From CAG-273 sp963560005 (GTDB lineage: Bacteria > Bacillota > Clostridia > TANB77 > CAG-508), in NCBI GenBank assembly GCA_963560005.1, contig CAUWNG010000085.1:1-7255 (forward strand): 7,255 nt of DNA, in the 5' to 3' direction. Under the pieces are notes generated by a model. The model was not told the DNA's origin and did no database searches. It saw only the letters and a program-made list of their open reading frames with translations. Shown here in pieces: positions 1 to 5,922 of this stretch. A program made the translations under genes and the position numbers. The stretch's first letter is position 1; every line of letters starts with the position of its first letter.

Positions 1-1281
1 GTTGAAGATATAAGAAATATAAGAGATGAGGTGAATTTTTTACCTACTGTTGCAAAGTATAGAGTATATATTATAGATGAGGTTCACATGCTTTCAACAG
101 GTGCTTTCAATGCTTTACTAAAGACTTTGGAAGAACCACCAGAACATGTAAAATTTATATTAGCAACAACCGAACCACAAAAATTACCAGCAACAATATT
201 ATCTAGATGTCAAAGATTTGATTTTAAAAAAATATCTAATGATAATATTATAAAAAGATTGAAATATGTTTGCAAAGAAGAAAAAATAGAAATATCAGAT
301 GAAGCTTTAAAAATTATAGCGGTTCTTGCAGAAGGAGCAATGAGAGATGCTTTAAGTATATTAGAAAGATGTATGCAAGAAGGTAATGAAAAAATAGATG
401 AAAACTTAGTAAAAGAATTAGTAGGAATACCAAAATTATCTTATATTTATAGTATAGTTAAAAATATAATTGAGTACAATGTAGAAGACGCATTATTAAG
501 TTTAAATGAAATAATAAATCAAGGAAAAGATATAAATAATTTCTTGTGGGAAATGATAAAATATGTTAAGGATATATTATTATTTAAAACAAGCAAAAAT
601 TTAGAAATATATAGTGAAGTGGAATTAAAGCAAATTGAAGAATTGGCTAATTTAATAGAAAAGGAAAGATTACTTTCAATAATATTTGATTTATCAAAAT
701 TAGAAAATGATATAAAATGGTCTACTCAGAAAACTATAATGCTAGAGGTAGGTATTATAAAACTGTGTAATAAAGATGATATGTCTAGTAGTAATTTGGT
801 AGGATTAGACAATATTCTTTTACGAATTTCAAAATTGGAAGATAAAGTAAGTAATGCTAAAATTGAAAAAGCAAGTTTACCAGAAAAAAAAGTAGTAAAA
901 CAAGAAACAAAAAAAACAATTGATTTATCTAAATTAAATATAAAGAAATTAGAGTTTTGGCCTAATGTTATAAATAAGTTAAAAGAAGAAGGTAAAATGC
1001 TACTTGCTAGTAATTTGTTAAATACAACAGCTACTCTTATAAATGATATGACTGTTGGAATAGTGTTTACAAGTGGATTAACACCTTTTGTTAAATCTAT
1101 ATTAGAAAGACCAGAAAATATGAATGAACTTATTAGATTAGTTTCTATTGAATGTAAACAAGATATGAAAATAAAGGTATTAGATAGTAGTGATGACTTA
1201 TTAAAAAAGAAGTCAGAAGAAAAGGATAACTTTGGTAATCTAGAGGAATTAGATATACCAATAAATATAATAGATGAATAA
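1..1281 (+). CDS. dnaX: DNA polymerase III subunit gamma/tau (5'-truncated by window edge)
   Basis: This is the ATPase subunit of the bacterial clamp loader, which opens the beta clamp and loads it on primed DNA at the replication fork. The frame is open from base 1 and its first codons (VEDIRNIRDEV) already match internal DnaX sequence, so the gene begins upstream; the GTG at 31 is an internal valine, not a start. About 100 N-terminal residues, including the Walker A motif and zinc cysteines, are missing. In window numbering, visible motifs are Walker B IIDEVHML (24-31), the LLKTLEEPPEHVKF block, the SRC motif (68-70) with the arginine finger, and the sensor-2 motif GAMRDALS with R115. Domain III follows, then a lysine-rich linker (about 285-310) and a tau-type C-terminal region up to residue 426. 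The gene leads an operon with ebfC, 18 bases downstream. The linker contains two A8 tracts that might cause frameshifting (separate entry). Identification is secure. Confidence 0.97.
   Translation, partial: VEDIRNIRDEVNFLPTVAKYRVYIIDEVHMLSTGAFNALLKTLEEPPEHVKFILATTEPQKLPATILSRCQRFDFKKISNDNIIKRLKYVCKEEKIEISDEALKIIAVLAEGAMRDALSILERCMQEGNEKIDENLVKELVGIPKLSYIYSIVKNIIEYNVEDALLSLNEIINQGKDINNFLWEMIKYVKDILLFKTSKNLEIYSEVELKQIEELANLIEKERLLSIIFDLSKLENDIKWSTQKTIMLEVGIIKLCNKDDMSSSNLVGLDNILLRISKLEDKVSNAKIEKASLPEKKVVKQETKKTIDLSKLNIKKLEFWPNVINKLKEEGKMLLASNLLNTTATLINDMTVGIVFTSGLTPFVKSILERPENMNELIRLVSIECKQDMKIKVLDSSDDLLKKKSEEKDNFGNLEELDIPINIIDE
884..923 (+). other. Possible slippage/frameshift site in dnaX (two A8 tracts)
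   Basis: Two runs of eight A lie at 884-891 and 909-916 in the linker just after clamp-loader domain III. Each contains an in-frame A AAA AAA heptamer (885-891 and 909-915). A -1 shift, or insertion of one A by RNA polymerase, at either run leads to TGA at 921-923. A +1 shift at the first run meets TAG at 893-895. Either product would be a gamma-like protein of roughly 400 residues. DnaX isoforms made by ribosomal or transcriptional slippage are known in E. coli and Thermus. I see no clear upstream Shine-Dalgarno stimulator and no stable downstream stem. A8 runs also occur elsewhere in this window (ebfC 1371-1378; leuS 4526-4533 and 4689-4696), so chance in an AT-rich genome is a real alternative. 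Confidence 0.3.
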
Positions 1282-1299
1282 AAGAAAGGAAGATTTAGT

Positions 1300-1638
1300 A
1301 TGTCAAAAAGAGGATTCCCAGGTATGGGTGGATTTGGAGGAATGAATATTAATCAATTGATGAAAGAAGCAAAAAAAATGCAATCTGATATGGAAAAATC
1401 ACAAGAGGAATTAGCTTCAAAGGAGTTTGAAGCTACAGCAGGTGGAGGAGCAGTAAGTGTTAAAGTGTCTGGAGCAAAAATATTAAAGGAAATAACAATA
1501 AAAAAGGAAGTTGTGGATCCGGATGATGTTGATATGTTACAAGATTTAATAATTGGATGTGTAAATGAAGCTTTAAGAAAAGTTGATTCTGAACAAGCAA
1601 ACCAATTAGGTAAATATAATATACCAGGACTTATGTAA
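1300..1638 (+). CDS. ebfC: YbaB/EbfC family nucleoid-associated protein
   Basis: This is a small DNA-binding protein of the YbaB/EbfC family, which forms a dimer with a tweezer-like shape and binds DNA in the cytoplasm with loose sequence preference. The 112 residues match the family's usual length of about 100-115. The N-terminus is glycine/methionine-rich (GFPGMGGFGGMN, residues 5-16). It is followed by the helix NQLMKEAKKMQSDMEK, the GGGAVSVKVSG strand region (about 48-58), the acidic turn VDPDDVDMLQDLI, and a C-terminal helix ending in a short Gly/Pro/Met tail. The ATG at 1300 has a good ribosome binding site (GAAAGGAAG, 1284-1292). The gene sits 18 bases after dnaX and 18 before recR, the standard Firmicute order, and is almost certainly co-transcribed with both. 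The family's exact role is unsettled; a link to replication or recombination is inferred from its neighbours. Confidence 0.96.
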   Translation: MSKRGFPGMGGFGGMNINQLMKEAKKMQSDMEKSQEELASKEFEATAGGGAVSVKVSGAKILKEITIKKEVVDPDDVDMLQDLIIGCVNEALRKVDSEQANQLGKYNIPGLM

Positions 1639-1656
1639 TAAGAAAGAGGAAAATAG

Positions 1657-2256
1657 ATGTCATATTATTCACCATCAATAGAAAAATTAATAGAAAGTTT
1701 TGAAAAGTTACCAAGTATAGGAAACAAAACAGCGGCAAGATTAGCGTTTTATATTTTAGATGCATCAGAAGAAGAAACAAATGAATTTGTATCAGCTATT
1801 TTAGATGCAAAAAAGAATTTAAAATATTGTTCAAAATGCTACAATATTTCTGATACGGATCCGTGTATGATATGTTCAAGTCCAAAAAGAGATCAAAGTA
1901 TTATATGTGTTGTAGAAGATGTAAGAGATATTATTGCAATGGAGAGAACACATGAGTTTAAAGGTGTATACCATGTTTTACATGGTAGTATTTCTCCAAT
2001 GAATGGTGTAGGACCTGATGATATTAGAATAAAAGAATTATTATCAAGAATTATGGATGGAGGAATAAAAGAAATAATTCTTGCGACAAACCCAAGAGTT
2101 GAAGGCGAGGCTACAGCAATGTATATTTCTAAACTTGTTAAACCATTGGGGGTAAAGGTAACAAGAATAGCTCATGGTATTCCAGTAGGTGGAGATTTGG
2201 AATACACAGATGAAGTAACCTTGAGTAAAGCTTTAGAAGGAAGAAGAGAATTATAA
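1657..2256 (+). CDS. recR: Recombination mediator protein RecR
   Basis: RecR acts with RecO (and RecF) to load RecA on SSB-coated single-stranded DNA during gap repair. At 199 residues it is the usual family length. Domains appear in the expected order: an N-terminal helix-hairpin-helix (LPSIGNKTAARLAF, residues 18-31); a four-cysteine zinc finger (C58, C61, C70, C73); a Toprim domain (about 81-175) with the acidic start VVEDVRD and the segment ILATNPRVEGEATAMYI; and the C-terminal motif GIPVGGDLEYTDEVTL, with ALEGRR at the end. The ATG at 1657 is supported by AGAGGA at 1645-1650, six bases upstream. It is the last gene of the dnaX-ebfC-recR operon: its stop codon overlaps the A-tract of a strong terminator. 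No odd or missing residues were seen. Confidence 0.98.
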   Translation: MSYYSPSIEKLIESFEKLPSIGNKTAARLAFYILDASEEETNEFVSAILDAKKNLKYCSKCYNISDTDPCMICSSPKRDQSIICVVEDVRDIIAMERTHEFKGVYHVLHGSISPMNGVGPDDIRIKELLSRIMDGGIKEIILATNPRVEGEATAMYISKLVKPLGVKVTRIAHGIPVGGDLEYTDEVTLSKALEGRREL

Positions 2257-2284
2257 AAAAATGGATGCTAGCATCCATTTTTTT
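2255..2284. terminator. Bidirectional rho-independent terminator between recR and leuS
   Basis: This is a perfect 30-base palindrome: seven A (2255-2261), ATGGATGC and its complement GCATCCAT around a central TA, then seven T (2278-2284). A folded transcript would have a 7-bp stem with a CTAG loop, flanked by an A-tract and followed by a U-tract. Because the A and T tracts are symmetric, the same hairpin reads as a terminator on both strands. It begins within the stop codon of recR and lies 25 bases past the stop of the convergent leuS, so it probably ends both transcripts. Confidence 0.92.
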
Positions 2285-2309
2285 ATATTCATATTGCGAA
2301 AGTATTTTT

Positions 2310-4721
2310 TTACTTTATTACAATATTGTAAATTTTATTTTTTATATAAATCTCTTTTACTATAGTTTTACCTTGTGTGCAGTTTTTAATATTTGGCAAA
2401 TCATGTATCAAATTTTTTAAATCACTTTCACTAATGTCTATAGAAACATTTATAGTAGATTTTAATTTTCCATTTATCTGTACAGGAATTTCTATTTTAT
2501 CATCTAGAATTTTTTCATCATCATAAGTTGGCCACTTTGAATTAGCAATTGTAGTTTTATTGCCGATTCTTTCATATAGTTCTTCAGTTATATGTGGTGC
2601 AAAAGGATTTAATAGTTGTAAAAATGTAGAAAATTCAGCTATATTAATTTTCTTTATTTTATAAAATTCATTTACCATTGTCATAAAGGTAGATACTGCA
2701 GTATTGAATTTCATTTCCTCAATATCCTCTGTTACTTTTTTTATAGATTTATTCATCATCTTTTCAAGTTCAGGAGAATAAGAATTACCATCTACTAAAA
2801 TATCTTGCATATTCCAAACTCTATCTAAAAATTTATTACATCCACGAATACTTTCCATAGACCATGGAGCAGTTTGATCAAAAGGTCCCATAAACATTTC
2901 ATATATTCTAAATGTGTCTGCGCCAAACTCATTAACTATATCATCAGGGTTTATAACATTACCTTTGGATTTAGACATTTTTTCTCCATTAGAACCTAAT
3001 ATCATACCATGTGAAGTACGTTTTGCATAAGGCTCTTTTGTAGGAACTACTCCAATATCATATAAAAATTTGTGCCAGAATCTAGAATATAACAAGTGCA
3101 AAGTTGTATGTTCCATTCCACCATTATACCAATCTACTTGTTGCCAATAATTTAATGCTTCTTTTGACGCTAATTCATTATCATTATGTGGATCCATATA
3201 TCTTAAGTAATACCAAGATGAACCAGCCCATTGAGGCATAGTATCTGTTTCTCTTCTAGCAGGGCCACCGCAGTGAGGACAAGTTGTTTTTATCCATTCT
3301 TCTTGTTTAGCAAGAGGAGATTCTCCATCTTCACCAGGTTCATAATCATCTATATCTGGAAGCTTTAAAGGAAGTTCTTTTTCTGAAAGTGGTACCCAAC
3401 CACATTTTTGACAATATACCACAGGTATAGGTTCTCCCCAATAACGTTGTCTTGAAAACACCCAATCACGTAATTTAAAGTTTACTTTTCTAGAACCAAT
3501 TTTGTTATTTTCTAAATAATCAATAACAGTATTAATTGCATCTTGTACCTCTAAGCCATTCAAAAATCCAGAATTAATTAGTTTACCAGTTTCTACATTA
3601 GTAAATGGAGATTCTTGAACATTTTTACCACCACTTACTACTTCTATTATAGGTAAATTGAATTTTTTAGCAAATTCCCAATCTCTATTATCATGTGCTG
3701 GAACAGCCATTATAGCTCCTGTACCATAAGTTATTAAAACATAATCTGAAACCCAAATAGGTATTTCTTTATTTGTTAAAGGATTTATGGCTTTTATACC
3801 TTTTAATTCAATACCAGTTTTTTCTTTACTTAGTTCAGAACGTTCAAAGTCTGATTTTAAACTAGCTTTTCTCTTGTATTCTTCAACATCTTTAATATTG
3901 GTTATTTTTTCTTTTAAAGCATCTATAATAGGATGTTCAGGTGCTACAACCATGTAAGTTGCACCAAATAAAGTATCTGGTCTTGTAGTGTAGACAATTA
4001 ATTCCTTATTTTCATCTTTTAACTTAAATTTAACTTCAGCTCCTTCGCTTCTGCTAATCCAATTAATTTGTTGTGATTTAATCTTATCTAAGAAATTTAC
4101 ATCATTTAAATCATCTATTAAACGTTGAGCATATTTAGTAATTTTAAGCATCCACTGACTTTTTTCTTTTTGAACTACTGGACTTCCACATCTTTCACAA
4201 ACACCATTTACAACTTCTTCATTTGCAAGTCCAACTTTACAACCTGTGCAAAAATTAATTGGCATAGTTGTTTTATAAGCTAATCCGTGTTTAAATAATT
4301 GTATAAAAATCCATTGAGTCCATTTATAGTAATTAGGATCAGTAGTATTAATCTCTCTTGACCAATCAAATGAAAAACCTAAGGATTTTAATTGCTCTCT
4401 AAAGTGATTTATATTTTTTTCAGTTGTTATTTTAGGATGAACATGATTTTTTATTGCGTAGTTTTCTGCTGGTAAACCAAAAGCATCGAATCCAATAGGA
4501 TATAAAACATTATAACCTTCTAATCTTTTTTTTCTTGCAATAATATCTAATGCAGTGTAACTTCTTGGATGCCCAACATGCAAACCTTGTCCAGAAGGAT
4601 ATGGGAATTCAACTAGTCCATACCACTTTTTAATATTTTTATCATTCTTAGCAAAAAATGTACCTTCACTATACCATTTATTTTGCCATTTTTTTTCTAT
4701 ACTCTTGAAATCATAAGCCAT
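2310..4721 (-). CDS. leuS: Leucyl-tRNA synthetase
   Basis: This class I aminoacyl-tRNA synthetase charges tRNA-Leu with leucine and hydrolyses mischarged tRNA in a separate editing domain. The 803 residues match Firmicute LeuRS (about 800-805). In order: HIGH-type motif HVGH (48-51) after EFPYPSGQGL; a zinc-binding insertion with C158, C161, C175 and C178; the CP1 editing domain with the threonine-rich TTRPDTLFG (245-253) and GTGAIMAVPAHDNRD (333-347), whose D344 matches the conserved editing aspartate; a second CxxC pair set (C437/C440, C481/C484); the KMSKS loop (581-585); then the anticodon-binding and small C-terminal domains. The leucine-specific insertion found before KMSKS in E. coli is absent. 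The ATG at 4721 has GAAAGGAA (4738-4731) about 9 bases upstream. It is probably a single-gene transcript, isolated by terminators on both sides. No T-box leader is visible, although many Firmicute leuS genes have one. Confidence 0.98.
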   Translation of the reverse strand: MAYDFKSIEKKWQNKWYSEGTFFAKNDKNIKKWYGLVEFPYPSGQGLHVGHPRSYTALDIIARKKRLEGYNVLYPIGFDAFGLPAENYAIKNHVHPKITTEKNINHFREQLKSLGFSFDWSREINTTDPNYYKWTQWIFIQLFKHGLAYKTTMPINFCTGCKVGLANEEVVNGVCERCGSPVVQKEKSQWMLKITKYAQRLIDDLNDVNFLDKIKSQQINWISRSEGAEVKFKLKDENKELIVYTTRPDTLFGATYMVVAPEHPIIDALKEKITNIKDVEEYKRKASLKSDFERSELSKEKTGIELKGIKAINPLTNKEIPIWVSDYVLITYGTGAIMAVPAHDNRDWEFAKKFNLPIIEVVSGGKNVQESPFTNVETGKLINSGFLNGLEVQDAINTVIDYLENNKIGSRKVNFKLRDWVFSRQRYWGEPIPVVYCQKCGWVPLSEKELPLKLPDIDDYEPGEDGESPLAKQEEWIKTTCPHCGGPARRETDTMPQWAGSSWYYLRYMDPHNDNELASKEALNYWQQVDWYNGGMEHTTLHLLYSRFWHKFLYDIGVVPTKEPYAKRTSHGMILGSNGEKMSKSKGNVINPDDIVNEFGADTFRIYEMFMGPFDQTAPWSMESIRGCNKFLDRVWNMQDILVDGNSYSPELEKMMNKSIKKVTEDIEEMKFNTAVSTFMTMVNEFYKIKKINIAEFSTFLQLLNPFAPHITEELYERIGNKTTIANSKWPTYDDEKILDDKIEIPVQINGKLKSTINVSIDISESDLKNLIHDLPNIKNCTQGKTIVKEIYIKNKIYNIVIK

Positions 4722-4753
4722 TCTAATTCATTCCTTTCATAAATATAAAATCA

Positions 4754-4787
4754 GTTTGAAAAAATATATTTTAACTATTTTTCAAAC
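4754..4787. repeat. Inverted repeat in the leuS leader
   Basis: Ten-base arms GTTTGAAAAA (4754-4763) and TTTTTCAAAC (4778-4787) are perfect complements around a 14-base AT loop. The repeat lies 33-66 bases upstream of the leuS start, between the candidate promoter and the ribosome binding site, so it would form a weak hairpin in the leuS 5' leader. It could be a protein-binding site or a folding element. There is no U-tract directly after it on the minus strand (TGATTTTAT follows), so it is a poor terminator. Function unknown. Confidence 0.45.
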
Positions 4788-4810
4788 GAAATCTTTATTA
4801 AATTTATAAT

Positions 4811-4839
4811 ATTATATAATATTTTCTAAATAAAATAAA
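4811..4839 (-). promoter_or_regulatory. Possible leuS promoter
   Basis: On the minus strand a perfect TATAAT -10 box lies at 4816-4811, about 90 bases before the leuS start. The sequence 17 bases upstream of it is TTTATT (4839-4834), a poor -35. An alternative pairing is TTGCTC (4845-4840) with TATTAT (4821-4816) at 18 bases. The site is just downstream of the terminator of the preceding minus-strand gene, where leuS would need its own promoter. The whole stretch is AT-rich, so the exact boxes are uncertain. Confidence 0.35.
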
Positions 4840-4841
4840 GA

Positions 4842-4869
4842 GCAAGTTTAAAATAGTGTTTAAACTTGC
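4842..4869. terminator. Hairpin terminator overlapping the end of the HD-GYP gene
   Basis: Perfect 11-base arms GCAAGTTTAAA (4842-4852) and TTTAAACTTGC (4859-4869) flank a 6-base loop. On the minus strand the hairpin contains the last codons and the TAA stop of the HD-GYP gene (stop at 4862-4860) and is followed by an interrupted U-rich stretch (TCTTTATTTTATTT), so it should end that transcript. On the plus strand the hairpin is followed by a cleaner run of seven T (4872-4878), so it could also stop antisense transcription entering the gene. Confidence 0.7.
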
Positions 4870-5798
4870 AATTTTTTTATAATTTTTATTTCAGCATTTA
4901 GTTTTTTAATAACATTTTGTCTTAAACTTAATGCATCTTTATATTCTTGTAAAATTTGATAGTAGTTTTCATAAGTTTCACCTTCTTGCAGAAGTAAACG
5001 TATGCCTTCCTTATAATAGTTAATAGTTTTTTCTTTATTTGAATTTTTGAGTTTTATATCATATTTTTCAATTAATTCCAATCTTTTAATTTGGTCTTTT
5101 AAATATTCCACATAATCATATACACAACTTATTTCATATAAAGTATCATCTATAACTACTTTAAATAATTTTTTTAAAACCTTTCCATTTATTTTTCCAA
5201 GTCTTTCTTTTCGAGAAAGTTCATCTAAAGCTAAAAATTTAGGATCTGGTTTTGTATCTTTTATAAGTTCTTTTAAAGTTTCAGAGATATTAATATGTGT
5301 TGTATATTGTCGTTTGGTAACAATTGCATCATATTCGTCAGCAACTCTTATTATTTGTGCGTAAAATGGAATATCCTTTTTTGTTATTCCATTAGGATAT
5401 CCACTACCATTTAAAGCTTCGTGGTGATCTAATGGTCCAAGAGCATAAGGACGTAATTTTAAATCTTTCATACACATTTCATATCCTAAAGTAGTATGTG
5501 TTTTCATTATTTCATATTCTGAATCATTTAATTTAGAAGGTTTATTTAAAATCTCTGGGGGAATAAATAATTTCCCAATATCATGTAAAAATGCACATAT
5601 AGTACAATGAATTGTAAAATTAGTTCTACACCTTAAATATTCACAAATTCGACAAGAAAGATTAGCAACATTTTCACTATGCTTTCTTGTAATTGGATCA
5701 AGTCTTTCTAACATATCTAATTGATAGCGCATTGTTTGATCTAAATTATAAGATTTTAAATTAATTGGACTATAGAAATCATATTTTTCTTTATACAT
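4860..5798 (-). CDS. HD-GYP domain phosphohydrolase, probable cyclic-di-GMP phosphodiesterase
   Basis: HD-GYP proteins are metal-dependent phosphohydrolases, most of which cleave cyclic di-GMP or related dinucleotides. The domain covers about residues 30-180: H40 in KHSENV, the HD pair in LHDIGK (H72, D73, K76), H101 in KTHTTLGYEM, HHEALNGSGYP (H125, H126, GYP 133-135), and D154 in RVADEYDA. These are the usual metal ligands. The position four residues before H40, a glutamate in trinuclear family members as I recall them, is isoleucine, suggesting a two-metal site. There is no receiver, PAS, GAF or membrane segment. Five cysteines cluster in 20 residues (C49, C52, C57, C65, C68). Residues from about 190 to 312 are charged, mostly helical and probably coiled-coil; I recognise no domain there. 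The ATG at 5798 has AGAGAGG (5815-5809). The gene is divergent from the mtaD-like gene. The fold is secure; the substrate is inferred. Confidence 0.85.
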   Translation of the reverse strand: MYKEKYDFYSPINLKSYNLDQTMRYQLDMLERLDPITRKHSENVANLSCRICEYLRCRTNFTIHCTICAFLHDIGKLFIPPEILNKPSKLNDSEYEIMKTHTTLGYEMCMKDLKLRPYALGPLDHHEALNGSGYPNGITKKDIPFYAQIIRVADEYDAIVTKRQYTTHINISETLKELIKDTKPDPKFLALDELSRKERLGKINGKVLKKLFKVVIDDTLYEISCVYDYVEYLKDQIKRLELIEKYDIKLKNSNKEKTINYYKEGIRLLLQEGETYENYYQILQEYKDALSLRQNVIKKLNAEIKIIKKLQV

Positions 5799-5821
5799 AA
5801 TTATTTTCCTCTCTACAATTA

Positions 5822-5850
5822 ATAATACTATAAAAAAAAATGTAAAGCAA
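5822..5850 (-). promoter_or_regulatory. Probable promoter of the HD-GYP gene
   Basis: Minus-strand boxes are TTGCTT (5850-5845) and TATTAT (5827-5822), separated by exactly 17 bases, with a T9 run inside the spacer. Predicted transcription would start close to the AGAGAGG ribosome binding site, giving a very short leader of under 20 bases. The -35 matches consensus at only three of six positions and the region is AT-rich, so this is moderate evidence. Its symmetry with the opposite promoter strengthens the case. Confidence 0.45.
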
Positions 5851-5861
5851 TAAATTTATTG
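5848..5861. repeat. 14-base palindrome between divergent promoters (possible operator)
   Basis: CAATAAATTTATTG is a perfect 14-base palindrome. Its outer TTG on each strand is the start of a -35 box, one for each divergent gene. A dimeric regulator bound here would cover both -35 elements. No regulator gene lies next to it, and an AT-rich palindrome of this size can arise by chance. Confidence 0.4.
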
Positions 5862-5887
5862 ATAAAAAGTATTTTTTATTGTATTAT
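5859..5887 (+). promoter_or_regulatory. Sigma-A type promoter of the mtaD-like gene
   Basis: TTGATA (5859-5864) and TATTAT (5882-5887) each match the sigma-A consensus at five of six positions, with the preferred 17-base spacer. Transcription would start near 5894, giving a leader of about 30 bases that includes the ribosome binding site GAAAGGA (5904-5910). Confidence 0.68.
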
Positions 5888-5903
5888 ATAAATAAAAGTT
5901 AGA

Positions 5904-5910
5904 GAAAGGA
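5904..5910 (+). promoter_or_regulatory. Ribosome binding site that decides the mtaD-like start
   Basis: GAAAGGA ends at 5910. The in-frame TTG at 5911 directly abuts it with no spacer, so it cannot be used from this site. The in-frame ATG at 5923 lies 12 bases after it, a workable distance, and begins MSEILIKNGNV, the usual start of this family. The start is therefore placed at 5923. Confidence 0.8.
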
Positions 5911-5922
5911 TTGAAAATAAGA

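Noticed and set aside
31..33. GTG at 31 as the start of dnaX
   Set aside because: The frame is open to base 1 and upstream codons encode conserved DnaX sequence, so the gene simply runs off the window.
1203..1229. E. coli-type slippery heptamer A AAA AAG in dnaX, with a -1 frame TAA at 1227-1229
   Set aside because: It is in the correct frame but only about 25 codons before the normal stop, so the product would hardly differ from tau. It is probably a by-product of lysine-rich AT-rich coding.
1371..1378. A8 run in ebfC as a slippage site
   Set aside because: It encodes ordinary lysines in a conserved helix, and truncation there would destroy the protein. It mainly shows that A8 runs are common in this genome.
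4723..4740. Five-codon upstream frame (MKGMN) ending one base before the leuS ATG
   Set aside because: It has no ribosome binding site of its own and its bases are the leuS Shine-Dalgarno sequence. Chance is the simplest explanation.
5821..5910. Riboswitch (for example SAM or SAH type) upstream of the mtaD-like gene
   Set aside because: The predicted leader is only about 30 bases and has no conserved GC-rich stems, so it is too short for these riboswitch classes.
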